DNA from: Salarchaeum japonicum
Lineage (GTDB): Archaea > Halobacteriota > Halobacteria > Halobacteriales > Halobacteriaceae
Length of the DNA: 64,000 bases
Assembly: GCF_020614395.1 (NCBI RefSeq)
Contig: NZ_CP085324.1
Coordinates: 1,245,564 to 1,309,563 of the forward strand
Direction of reading: 5' to 3'
Under the pieces are notes generated by a model. It had not been told where the DNA came from, searched no databases, and was given only the letters and a program-made list of their open reading frames with translations. The position numbers were made by a program, and so were the translations under genes. Numbering within the stretch: the stretch's first letter is position 1; each line of letters starts with the position of its first letter. Positions 8,527-16,499 of this stretch are shown piece by piece.

Positions 8527-8700
8527 CTACTCGGCCGCGGCCTTCAGGAACTGGGGGACGATGAGGAGTTCCACGACCGCGACCGCGAACAGCATCGTCT
8601 GCATGATGCCCTCCGTGAACGTGAACGCGATGGCGAAGATGATGATTGCTGAACTCGCACCCATGCCGTAGCGGACGACCGGACTTCGGAGGGCTGGCAT
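8527..8700 (-). CDS. Small membrane protein, 57 residues
   Basis: An ATG at 8698-8700 opens 57 codons to a TAG at 8527-8529. The peptide has a short basic N-terminus, a hydrophobic helix with GASSAIIIFAIAFTF (about 14-29) and a second one with MLFAVAVVELLIVPQFL (about 36-52). Codon choice matches neighbouring genes. It lies between the TRAM gene and the divergent histidine kinase. Family and function are not recognised; small two-helix proteins of this kind are common in halophiles. Confidence 0.6.
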   Translation of the reverse strand: MPALRSPVVRYGMGASSAIIIFAIAFTFTEGIMQTMLFAVAVVELLIVPQFLKAAAE

Positions 8701-8818
8701 ACGCGAATCACGCGACGGCGTCGAAAAGAACGTTCCGGAACGTCACGGCTTGGTTTCGCCGCGGGTTCGGGCGGCGGTATCCCGAGACGTTATGGCGAAG
8801 CCACCGAAACCAACCCGT

Positions 8819-10468
8819 ATGGACGGTCTCCTCCTCGCGCACGTCGCGGTGTTCGCGGTGTCCGCGGTTCTCTGCGCGGTGAGCATTCCGCGCGCGCTCG
8901 CCATCCAGCACGCAGACACTCGCTGGGGGCTCGTGGGACTGCTGGGGTCTGTGGGACTGTGGGCCGCGGGCTACGTCGGCTACCTGGTCGCACCGACGAA
9001 CGCCCTCCGGGAGGCGTTCTACATCCTCGGGTTCAGTTTCGCGTTCGTCGCGGTCGGCGCGTTCCTCTACTTCTGCGCGGCGTACACGGGCCGGCCGCCG
9101 CGGCGCGTGCCCTATCGGAAGACCGCGCTCGCGGCGTTCGCGGTCGTCGTCGGCCTGAAAGTGACGAACCCCCTCCACGAGTTCTACTTCACGACCGAGT
9201 GGACGACCACGCCGTTCCCCCACCTCGCCGTCGTCCACCAGCCCGCGTACTGGCTCATCCTCGGCCTCTCGTACGCGCTCACCGCTGTCGGCTTCTTCAT
9301 GTTGCTCGAACGGTTCTACCGCACCGGCACCGACAGCCGACCGCTCGTCGTCCTGCTCGTCCTGACGGGCGTGCCCGCGCTCGCGACGACGCTCGGCGAG
9401 GAAATCGACTGGCTCCTCCCACTGATGTACGAACCGCCCGGGGTCGCGCTGTTCGCGGTCGGCGTCCTGTTCGTGTACGCCCGCCGGTTCGAGGCGATTC
9501 GCCTCACGAGCAACGCCACCGACCCCGCCGTGTTCCTCGACGCGGACGGCCGCGTCCGCGACTACAACACCGCCGCGCTCGCCATCCTCCCGAGCCTGGA
9601 CGGGTCGGTCGGCGCGCCGATAGACCGCGTGAACGACCTGCTCGCCGCCGAACTCGACGACCCCGGCGTCGTCGCCGTCGAGGACGACACCACGCGGTAC
9701 TACCAGGTGTCCACGGCCCCGTTCACCGCGGGGGACGCCCGGATGGGCCAGCTCGTCACGCTCACCGACGTGACCGACCGTGAGACCTACCGCCGCCAAC
9801 TGGAGTCGAAGACCGAACAGCTCGAAGCCCTCACGCGGGTCGTCCGCCACGACATCCGCAACGACATGACCGTCATCACCGGCTGGGGCGAAACCCTCCG
9901 CGACCACGTGGACGACGACGGCCGGGACGCCCTCGACCGCGTGCTCCGGACGGCAGACCACGTCGTGGACGTGACGGACACCGTCGGCGAGTTCCTCGAC
10001 GCGCTCTCCGGCGCGGCCAGCCTCGACCTCCGCCCCGTCTCCCTCCACCGAACCCTCACCGCGGAACTCGCCGCCGTCCGCGAATCCCACCCCGACGCCG
10101 ACTACGCCGTCGAGGGCGCGATTCCGGACGTGGACGTGCGCGCGACCGGCCTCCTCTCCTCGGTGTTCCGGAACCTCCTCGAAAACGCCGCCCGCCACTC
10201 GGACCGCGACACCCCGTCCGTCACCGTCTCCTGCACCGAACGCGACGACACCGTCGAAATCCGGGTCGCCGACGACGGCCCCGGCATCCCCGACGCCCAG
10301 AAATCCCGGCTGTTCGACCGCGGCGAGAAAGGCGCGGCCAGCCCCGGTTCCGGCATCGGCCTCTACCTCGTCCAGACGCTCGTCGAACAGTTCGACGGCA
10401 CCGTCCACGTCGAGGACAACGACCCACGGGGCGCGGTGTTCGTCGTCGAACTGGAACGCGCGGTGTAG
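8819..10468 (+). CDS. Histidine kinase with 7TM N-terminal sensor region
   Basis: The protein has 549 residues from the ATG at 8819; a TATA-like CGTTATGG about 29 bases upstream supports this leaderless start over earlier GTG/TTG codons. Residues 1-215 hold seven hydrophobic helices (histidine-kinase 7TM N-terminal type). A PAS-like segment follows (about 225-320, DPAVFLDADGRVRDYN), then the dimerisation helix with VVRHDIRNDM (phosphoacceptor His near 345), and an ATPase domain with N-box NLLENAARHS, G1 DDGPGIP and G2 GSGIGLYLV. It should sense a membrane-related signal and phosphorylate an unknown receiver; no response regulator is adjacent. It converges on the GT2 gene, with two bases between the stops. 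Confidence 0.87.
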   Translation: MDGLLLAHVAVFAVSAVLCAVSIPRALAIQHADTRWGLVGLLGSVGLWAAGYVGYLVAPTNALREAFYILGFSFAFVAVGAFLYFCAAYTGRPPRRVPYRKTALAAFAVVVGLKVTNPLHEFYFTTEWTTTPFPHLAVVHQPAYWLILGLSYALTAVGFFMLLERFYRTGTDSRPLVVLLVLTGVPALATTLGEEIDWLLPLMYEPPGVALFAVGVLFVYARRFEAIRLTSNATDPAVFLDADGRVRDYNTAALAILPSLDGSVGAPIDRVNDLLAAELDDPGVVAVEDDTTRYYQVSTAPFTAGDARMGQLVTLTDVTDRETYRRQLESKTEQLEALTRVVRHDIRNDMTVITGWGETLRDHVDDDGRDALDRVLRTADHVVDVTDTVGEFLDALSGAASLDLRPVSLHRTLTAELAAVRESHPDADYAVEGAIPDVDVRATGLLSSVFRNLLENAARHSDRDTPSVTVSCTERDDTVEIRVADDGPGIPDAQKSRLFDRGEKGAASPGSGIGLYLVQTLVEQFDGTVHVEDNDPRGAVFVVELERAV

Positions 10469-10470
10469 TG

Positions 10471-11160
10471 TCAGCGGTGTCGTTCCTCGACGCCGACGGT
10501 GAGGATTGATTTTGCGATCGCGAGGCCGCCCGTGAGGGGGTCGAGCGTCGTCTCACCGGCGCGTTCGCGGTAGTCGATGGGGAGTTCGCGAACCCGATAC
10601 CCGCGGGCGAGCGGGCGGAGGAGGAGTTCGGCGGAGAGTCCGGTGTTTTCCGTCCACGTGATGTCCTCGATGACGCGACGGCGATACGCGCGCATACCGG
10701 TGGTGGTGTCGTGGACGCGCTCCCCGAGGAGGAGCGATGCGAGGAGGGCGAACGCGATGTTCCCGTACCGGTTGGTGTCGGGCATCGCGTCCGCGCCGTG
10801 GTAGAGGCGGTCGCCGCTGACGACGTCGTAGCCGTCGTTGATCGCGTCGAGGAAGTCGGGGAGTCGTTCCATCGGGTAGGTGTCGTCGCAGTCGGTGGTG
10901 ACGACGACGGGTCGGTCGGGCGTGGTGATGGCTTCGTGCACGGCGACGCCGTACCCCTGCGGGGGTTGTTCGACGACGGTCGCGCCGTGTTCGCGTGCTA
11001 TCTCGGGCGTTCGATCCTGTGAGCTATCGACGCAGACGACGTTCGCTCGGTCGTCGGTGACCGCGGCGATGTCGGTGAGAACCGTGTCGATGGCTGCTTC
11101 TTCGTTGTACGTCCCCATGACGACGCTGACGTCGTCGAAGGTGTACGTGTCGTCGGGCAC
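10471..11160 (-). CDS. GT2 glycosyltransferase, Dol-P-sugar synthase-like
   Basis: The GT-A domain of about 229 residues belongs to family GT2: VVMGTYNEEAAIDTVL at the N-terminus, the nucleotide-binding VVCVDSS, an acidic TTDCDDTYPM motif, SGDRLYHGADAMP, and TTTGMRAYRR as in dolichyl-phosphate mannose/glucose synthases (DPM1 type). It has no C-terminal membrane helices, unlike the longer AglD-type enzymes. It probably loads a sugar from UDP or GDP onto dolichol phosphate. GTG codons at 11181, 11172 and 11160 are possible starts; I prefer 11160 because the promoter and iron-box-like palindrome at 11185-11200 leave no room for a transcript to include 11181. A substrate for the GT39-like enzyme at 13387-15399 would be a logical product. 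Confidence 0.8.
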   Translation of the reverse strand: MPDDTYTFDDVSVVMGTYNEEAAIDTVLTDIAAVTDDRANVVCVDSSQDRTPEIAREHGATVVEQPPQGYGVAVHEAITTPDRPVVVTTDCDDTYPMERLPDFLDAINDGYDVVSGDRLYHGADAMPDTNRYGNIAFALLASLLLGERVHDTTTGMRAYRRRVIEDITWTENTGLSAELLLRPLARGYRVRELPIDYRERAGETTLDPLTGGLAIAKSILTVGVEERHR

Positions 11161-11184
11161 ACGTGCCCACACACCCGCCACATT

Positions 11185-11200
11185 TTTAGGCTTACCTAAA
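11185..11200 (-). promoter_or_regulatory. Iron-box-like palindrome 1 (before GT2)
   Basis: TTTAGG-CTTA-CCTAAA: two perfect 6-bp arms with a 4-base spacer. It covers the core promoter of the GT2 gene and also contains the TAG stop of the GMC oxidoreductase (11196-11198). The same palindrome precedes three other units at 13370, 19276 and 20497. It resembles the sites of DtxR-family regulators (Idr/SirR) of halophiles, which respond to Fe(II) or Mn(II). Confidence 0.75.
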
Positions 11201-12842
11201 CACTCGCGAGGGTGTCGTGCAGGTGGTCGGCCGCCTTCAGGGAGAGCGCCGCGAGCGTCAACGTCGGATTCATCGCGCCGCCCGTCACGAACACGCTACT
11301 CCCCGCAATCCAGAGGTTGTCGAGGTCGTGCGTCCGCATCTCCGGCGTCACCACACTCTCGGCCGGGTCGTAGCCCATCCGCGTCGTCCCCATATGGTGA
11401 AAGGCCGGCCCGGTGTTCTCCGGCCCGACCTGCCACGTCACCTCCGCGCCCAGCTCGTCCAGGACGCGCTCCTGAATCTCGTTCGCTCGCTCCAGCGTCC
11501 GCCGCGTCACGTCGTCGATACCCCAGTGAACGTCCGGCACCGGGTTCCCGTGGTCGTCCGTCCGCGATTCGTCCAACCCCACGTAGTTGCTCGCGCGCGG
11601 CCGCTGTTCGACCAATCCCCCCATCGCGATGTGGTTACCGTACGACTGCCGGAGCGACCCGAGCAGGGCGTCCCCCCACTCCTCGCTCCCGAGCGCCTCC
11701 ATCACCGGCGACGGCCCCGCGTAGTTCAGGAATTCGAGTTTCAGCCGCGCGTAGTCGCTCGCGTCGCCCTCCGCGTCCGGCACGCCCTGCTCGGTTCCGC
11801 GCCGGGGGTCGTCGTAGAACTGGTGGCACTCGCTCGTCAGGAACCCGACGTGGTTCTGCCGCGTCTCCGCGTCCAGCACGCCCCCGGTTCCCGCGAACAC
11901 GTGATCCATGAAGTACCGGCCGACCGCGCCGCTCGTGTTCGCGAGGCCGTCCGGGTAGGCGTCGGACGCGGAGAGCAGGAGGAGGCGCGGCGTCTCCACC
12001 CCGCCGCACGCGACCACGAACTGACTGGCCTGCTGGCGGTGCGTCTCGCCGTCCGGCGTCGCGTACACCGCCGCCGTCACGCGGTCGCCCGACGCGTCGT
12101 GTTCGAGTCGCTGCACCGCCGCCCGGTCGATGACGCGTGCGCCGTCGGCTTCCGCCGACGAGACGTGTCGGGTCGCGTCGTACTTCGCGCCCGACGGACA
12201 CACCGGCTTGCAGGTGCCGTACCCGATGCACGGCGACTCGTCCGCGTACGCCTCCGAGTTCCGCGCGTTCGGCACGGAGTGAGTGGCGATGCCGAGTCGC
12301 TCGCAGGCGTCCGCGAACAGCGAGTCGCTGTACGACGGCTCGAACGCCGGCATCGGATACGGTTCGTCGCGTGGCGGCGCGAACGGATTGTCGTCCGCGC
12401 CCGCGACGCCGAGCGCGCGCTCCGCCGCGGCGTAGTACGGCCGGAGGTCGTCGTAGTCGAGCGGCCAGTCCGCGGCGACGCCGTGCCGGGACGCCTGCTC
12501 GAAGTCGAGTTCGTGTAACCGCATCACCATCCCCTGCCAGTGGAGCGTCGACCCCCCGACGCCCTTCACGCGCGCCCGGTTCAGCGGGTATCCGCGGTCG
12601 CCCGACGACGTGTACGCGTCGCGCTCCCCGCCCATGTCCCAGACGGAGAGCGGGCCGTGGCCCGGCCGAATGTGGCGTTCCATGCGCTCGCGTCGGCTGT
12701 CGTCGTCGAACCGCTCGCCGGCTTCGAGCACGACGACGTCGTGGCCGCGCGCCGCGAGCCTGTCCGCGACGAGCGCCCCCGCCGGCCCCGCGCCGACGAT
12801 GCACACGTCCGCCGACCCGGACGGCGTTCGGTTCGCGCTCAT
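11196..12842 (-). CDS. GMC family oxidoreductase (gluconate/sugar dehydrogenase large subunit type)
   Basis: The FAD enzyme has 548 residues. The N-terminal dinucleotide fold is DVCIVGAGPAGALVADRL (about 11-28), followed by GGSTLHWQGM. A four-Cys type segment CIGYGTCKPVCPSGAKYDA (about 210) is typical of the gluconate 2-dehydrogenase branch of the family. The C-terminus has HHMGTTRMG and LWIAGSSVFVTGGAMNPTLT, with the active-site His and Asn. It should oxidise a sugar or polyol hydroxyl and pass electrons on. It has no signal peptide, and its ATG overlaps the stop of the small subunit gene, which carries a twin-arginine signal, so the complex is probably exported folded by hitch-hiking. It is transcribed from iron-box-like palindrome 2. 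Confidence 0.85.
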   Translation of the reverse strand: MSANRTPSGSADVCIVGAGPAGALVADRLAARGHDVVVLEAGERFDDDSRRERMERHIRPGHGPLSVWDMGGERDAYTSSGDRGYPLNRARVKGVGGSTLHWQGMVMRLHELDFEQASRHGVAADWPLDYDDLRPYYAAAERALGVAGADDNPFAPPRDEPYPMPAFEPSYSDSLFADACERLGIATHSVPNARNSEAYADESPCIGYGTCKPVCPSGAKYDATRHVSSAEADGARVIDRAAVQRLEHDASGDRVTAAVYATPDGETHRQQASQFVVACGGVETPRLLLLSASDAYPDGLANTSGAVGRYFMDHVFAGTGGVLDAETRQNHVGFLTSECHQFYDDPRRGTEQGVPDAEGDASDYARLKLEFLNYAGPSPVMEALGSEEWGDALLGSLRQSYGNHIAMGGLVEQRPRASNYVGLDESRTDDHGNPVPDVHWGIDDVTRRTLERANEIQERVLDELGAEVTWQVGPENTGPAFHHMGTTRMGYDPAESVVTPEMRTHDLDNLWIAGSSVFVTGGAMNPTLTLAALSLKAADHLHDTLASV

Positions 12843-13360
12843 GGCGGTCGCTGGTAGCTCCCCGCGCCACCCGGGTGACCGATGGGGTTCTCGATGCCGA
12901 CGAGTTCCCCGCCGGTGGGCGACGCGTAGAGCGCGTACAGGAGTTCGTTCACGACGTAGTACCGAACGCGCTCGACGTCGCTCCCGTCGGGGTCGGGGTC
13001 GGCGGTGTCCGCGTTCATCGCGTGGAGCGCGTCCGACCGCGTCAACCGGTGGAGGTCGGCGAAGGACTCGTCGTGCCAGGAGCGAGCGTAGTCGTCGAGG
13101 TAGTCGGTCGCGGCCGCGATGCCCGCCGCGTGGTCGGGGTGGTCGCGGACGCGGCCGTCGAGGAAGGTTTCGACGAAGGACGCGACGTTCTCGACCGGCG
13201 TCGGGTAGAGGGTGTGGGCGGCGGCGACCATCGTCGTTCGGCTGTCGGCGTCGAGCGGTCGGTCGTCCGCCCCGTCGTCGCCGGTGAGGACGACCGCCCC
13301 ACCGACGGTCACGCCGGTGGCGGCGAGCGCGGCGAGCGCGTCGCGGCGACTCAGCTTCAT
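12839..13360 (-). CDS. Gluconate 2-dehydrogenase subunit 3-like protein with Tat signal
   Basis: The protein has 173 residues from the ATG at 13358-13360. The N-terminus, KLSRRDALAALAATGVTVGG, is a twin-arginine signal followed by a hydrophobic stretch without a lipobox Cys. The mature part has the subunit-3 pattern: AAHTLYPT, FVETFLDGR, a helical middle and VRYYVVNELLYALYASPTGG with GIENPIGHPGG at the end. Subunit 3 is the small partner of membrane gluconate or sugar dehydrogenases and carries the flavoprotein through Tat. The gene is coupled to the GMC gene by ATGA. Iron-box-like palindrome 2 lies 10-25 bases upstream, with a TATA-like CTAAGTTTA about 27 bases before the ATG. Confidence 0.82.
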   Translation of the reverse strand: MKLSRRDALAALAATGVTVGGAVVLTGDDGADDRPLDADSRTTMVAAAHTLYPTPVENVASFVETFLDGRVRDHPDHAAGIAAATDYLDDYARSWHDESFADLHRLTRSDALHAMNADTADPDPDGSDVERVRYYVVNELLYALYASPTGGELVGIENPIGHPGGAGSYQRPP

Positions 13361-13369
13361 CCACCCATG

Positions 13370-13385
13370 TTTAGGTGTGCCTAAA
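13370..13385 (-). promoter_or_regulatory. Iron-box-like palindrome 2 (before subunit 3/GMC operon)
   Basis: TTTAGG-TGTG-CCTAAA. It lies one base away from the TAA of the GT39-like gene (13387-13389) and overlaps the TATA region of the leaderless gene starting at 13360. A bound regulator here would block transcription-factor access, as expected for repression under iron-replete conditions (inferred). Confidence 0.75.
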
Positions 13386-13386
13386 C

Positions 13387-15399
13387 TTAGTGGTTGTGTT
13401 CGGCGACCGTCATCGACACGTTCACGAACACGCTCGGCCGCGACGGCGACGGCACGTACGCCGCGGCACCGCCGCACGCCCGGACGTTCGCGCACCGCTC
13501 GACCCGCGGTGACAGCGCGCGCACGTCGCCCCCGGTGGCATCGACCGGCAGGGACAGCCGGTACGTGAACCCGTCCCCGCCGCCGTACTGGACGAACGCC
13601 GACACCCGCACCGTCCCCCGTCCGGCGACGGTCAGCGAGTCGTTCCCCGTGGCGGACACGTCGCCCGCGACGGACACGCGACCGTCACGCACGGACACGT
13701 TCAGGCCGACCGCGCCGTCCGTCGGCTCGGCCGTGTAGTACGCGCTCTCAGCGTCCGTCGCGACGCGAATCGTGGTCGCGGTCGCGGCCGACGGCACGCC
13801 CAACCGGGCCTCAAGCGTCACGGCCGCCCCGGACACGTCCTCGACGCGCTGGAGGCGTGCGGCGGACGGCGACCCCGCCGCGGGGTTCCAGACGCCCCGG
13901 TAGACGTACCGGTAGAGCGACCGGTTCGGGAACGCGTCCGCGACCGCGAACGGCCGGTCGTCGATGGCGTACACCGCCCGTCCGTCGAACCCGGGGTCGT
14001 TCCGCAACGGCTGGAACGGGTGGTTCAGCCAGTCGCCGTACGGATCCGGAAGCAACACTACCGATTCGGCGGGCGCGCCGTCCTCGAACGGCGCGTACGC
14101 CGTTTCGTACGTCTCGGTCACGTCGAGGTTCGTCTGCACGGGGTCGGCCGCGTTCCCCGCGGTTACGACCGCGCCGCCCGTCAGGCCGACCACGAGCACG
14201 GCGGCGACCGCGACGCGCGCGACCCGCGGGTCGAACCGCTCGCGCGCCGCCGTCCGCAGGCGCGTACCGCCGCGGACGGCCGCGAACGCCGCGAACACCG
14301 CCGTCGGAACGAGGAGGTCGAAGTGGTAGTAGGGGCCGAGAACGGACACCAGTCCGTCGCCCGCCCTCGACACGTCACCGAGGATGTTGAACGTCCCCCA
14401 GAAGTAGACGTTGCCGGCGGCGACCGTGACGAACACGCCGGCCACCGCCGCGGCGCGCGCCGACCACTCGCGGCGGCCCGCCCACACGACGCCCGCGGCG
14501 GCGAGGAGGCTTCCGAACGCGCCGCCCGCCACCCACTTCGTGAAGAACAGGTCGAGGACGATGCGGTTCACGCGCACGGCGAGTTCCGGCGTGTACACGA
14601 CCTCGTGGCCGAGCAGGCGGCGTTGCCCGAACCCGAGTCCGTCCAGCGGCGCGAACGCCTGATAGGGGAAGACGAACGCGTCCCCGGTCACCAGCGCGTT
14701 GTAGCCGAGGGTGACGCCGACGCCGGCCAGGCCGAGCGCCGCGGTCACCGCCTGCCGGGGGAGCGCCGCCCGCCAGTCCGCGTAGAGCGTCCAGAGCGCG
14801 TGCGCCACGAACGGGGTCGCGAACAGGACGGCGGTGTACGGCCGGGAGAAGAACGCTACCCCGACCGCGCCGCCGGCGACGGCCGCCCACCGGCGGCTCC
14901 CGGTTCGGTCGGCCCGCAGGTAGGCGTACGCGAACGCGAGGTTCAGCAGGGTCGTCGGCGCGTACGGCAGGAACACGCCCGACTCGACGACGAACAGGGG
15001 GGACGCGAGCACGAACGCGCCGGCGAGCAGGCCGACGCGGGAATCGAACACCTCGCGCCCGACGAGCGCGGTGAGCGCGACGACCCCGGCGGCGATACCG
15101 GGGAGCGCGAGCCGGTACGCGCCGAACAGCTCGCCGAGCGCGAAGAAGAACGCCGGAACCGGCGCGTACTTCGCGTACAGCCGGTCGCCCGTGTCCACGA
15201 AGAACCACGGCCGGAACGCGTCCTCCATCGGCGGCCGGAGGAACACCTGGCCGTCGAGTAACATCGCGGCCTGCTGGAGGTAGACGCCCTCGTCGTGGTT
15301 CAGGGAGTGATAGGGGAACACCGTCGTCGATACCAGCCACGCGACCACGGCCGCGACACCGACGAGCGCGAGCACGCCCCAGTGCCAGCGCCGAGTCAT
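13387..15399 (-). CDS. GT39/ArnT-like polytopic glycosyltransferase
   Basis: The protein has 670 residues. About 11 membrane helices fill residues 1-430. The first loop has the acidic motif YHSLNHDEGVYLQQA (about 30-44), matching the catalytic Asp/Glu loop of ArnT/PMT enzymes, and AFRPWFFVDTGDRLYAKYAP follows. The C-terminal 230 residues form a soluble, Asn-x-Ser/Thr-rich domain, probably outside the cell. Such enzymes move a sugar from a polyprenyl phosphate onto a lipid, glycan or protein at the outer membrane face. Its ATG overlaps the stop of the iron-transport ATPase, so it is the fourth gene of that operon, which is unusual. Its donor could be made by the GT2 at 10471-11160. Acceptor unknown. 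Confidence 0.78.
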   Translation of the reverse strand: MTRRWHWGVLALVGVAAVVAWLVSTTVFPYHSLNHDEGVYLQQAAMLLDGQVFLRPPMEDAFRPWFFVDTGDRLYAKYAPVPAFFFALGELFGAYRLALPGIAAGVVALTALVGREVFDSRVGLLAGAFVLASPLFVVESGVFLPYAPTTLLNLAFAYAYLRADRTGSRRWAAVAGGAVGVAFFSRPYTAVLFATPFVAHALWTLYADWRAALPRQAVTAALGLAGVGVTLGYNALVTGDAFVFPYQAFAPLDGLGFGQRRLLGHEVVYTPELAVRVNRIVLDLFFTKWVAGGAFGSLLAAAGVVWAGRREWSARAAAVAGVFVTVAAGNVYFWGTFNILGDVSRAGDGLVSVLGPYYHFDLLVPTAVFAAFAAVRGGTRLRTAARERFDPRVARVAVAAVLVVGLTGGAVVTAGNAADPVQTNLDVTETYETAYAPFEDGAPAESVVLLPDPYGDWLNHPFQPLRNDPGFDGRAVYAIDDRPFAVADAFPNRSLYRYVYRGVWNPAAGSPSAARLQRVEDVSGAAVTLEARLGVPSAATATTIRVATDAESAYYTAEPTDGAVGLNVSVRDGRVSVAGDVSATGNDSLTVAGRGTVRVSAFVQYGGGDGFTYRLSLPVDATGGDVRALSPRVERCANVRACGGAAAYVPSPSRPSVFVNVSMTVAEHNH

Positions 15400-16499
15400 T
15401 CCTCGGTCGGGAACCAGGCGAGCCTGTGGTCGATGTCGAGGTCGACGCGGACTCGCCGGTCGAGGGAGAGTTGGTCGGCGTGGTTGTGCTCGCAGTACAC
15501 GAGTCCGCCGGTGTCGAGTTCCACGCGGTAGACGAACGCCGGTCCCGTGTACTGGCGGTGGACGACGCGGCCGTTCCCGTCGTCGGTGGGAACCGCTCGC
15601 AGGTCGTCGGGGCGGACGAGCACGTCGATGTCCGCGCCCTCGTACTCCGCGTCGAGGCCCGCGATGGCGTCCGCCGGCACGTCTCCCACGGGCGTCTCCA
15701 CCCGTCCGTCGGCGAATCGGCCGGAGACGAACCCGGCCTCGCCGATGAACTCCGCGACGAACCGGGACGTCGGCTGCTCGAAGACCGTCTCGGGCCGCCC
15801 GACCTGTTCGAGGTGGCCGTCGTTCATCACCGCGACGCGGTCGCTGATGGACAACGCCTCCTCCTGGTCGTGCGTCACCGAAATCGCCGTGACGCCGGTT
15901 TCCTTGAGGATTCGACGCACCTCCTCGCGCATCTCGCGTCGTAGCGACACGTCGAGGTTGGAGAACGGTTCGTCGAGCAGGATGACGTCGGGTTCCGGCG
16001 CGAGCGACCGCGCGAGCGCGACGCGCTGTTTCTGGCCGCCCGAGAGCGTGTCCGGCGCGGCGTCCGCGTAGTCCGCCAGTCCGACGAGGTCGAGGAGGTC
16101 GCTCACGCGGCGCTCGACCGCCTCGTCGGGCCGGTTCGCGATACCGTACGCGACGTTCTCCCCGACCGACAGGTGGGGGAACAGCGCGAAGTCCTGGAAC
16201 AGCAGTCCGATGTCCCGGTTCTCGGGGCGGACGAACGTCCCGTCGTCCGCGACGACGTCCCCGCGGACGCGAACGCGGCCGTCGTCGGGGCGTTCGAGAC
16301 CCGCTATCAGGCGGAGCGTGGTCGACTTCCCACAGCCGGACGGGCCGAGCAGTGTCAGGAGTTCGCCGTCGCGAACGTCGAAAGAGAGCGAATCGACGGC
16401 GGTTTCGGGGCCGAACGACCGCGTCACCCCGTCGAGTTCGAGGATTGGTGGTCGGTCGTGCTCGTCCGCGTCCGGTCGTGTCTGGCGTGTCTCACTCAT
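15396..16499 (-). CDS. Ferric-iron-type ABC transporter ATP-binding protein
   Basis: The protein has 367 residues from the ATG at 16497-16499. Motifs are Walker A GPSGCGKST (about 52), Q-loop LLFQDFALFPH, signature LSGGQKQRVALARSL, Walker B VILLDEPFSNLD, and the switch His in SVTHDQEEAL. A TOBE-type domain occupies about 245-367. The FbpC/PotA-like layout with QDFALFPHLS and the FSNLD loop fits iron(III) importers. It overlaps the permease stop by eight bases and the next gene by ATGA, so translation is coupled along the operon. It powers import of iron presented by the lipoprotein encoded first in the operon. Spermidine or thiamine transport is possible from the ATPase alone; the partners favour iron. 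Confidence 0.86.
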   Translation of the reverse strand: MSETRQTRPDADEHDRPPILELDGVTRSFGPETAVDSLSFDVRDGELLTLLGPSGCGKSTTLRLIAGLERPDDGRVRVRGDVVADDGTFVRPENRDIGLLFQDFALFPHLSVGENVAYGIANRPDEAVERRVSDLLDLVGLADYADAAPDTLSGGQKQRVALARSLAPEPDVILLDEPFSNLDVSLRREMREEVRRILKETGVTAISVTHDQEEALSISDRVAVMNDGHLEQVGRPETVFEQPTSRFVAEFIGEAGFVSGRFADGRVETPVGDVPADAIAGLDAEYEGADIDVLVRPDDLRAVPTDDGNGRVVHRQYTGPAFVYRVELDTGGLVYCEHNHADQLSLDRRVRVDLDIDHRLAWFPTEE

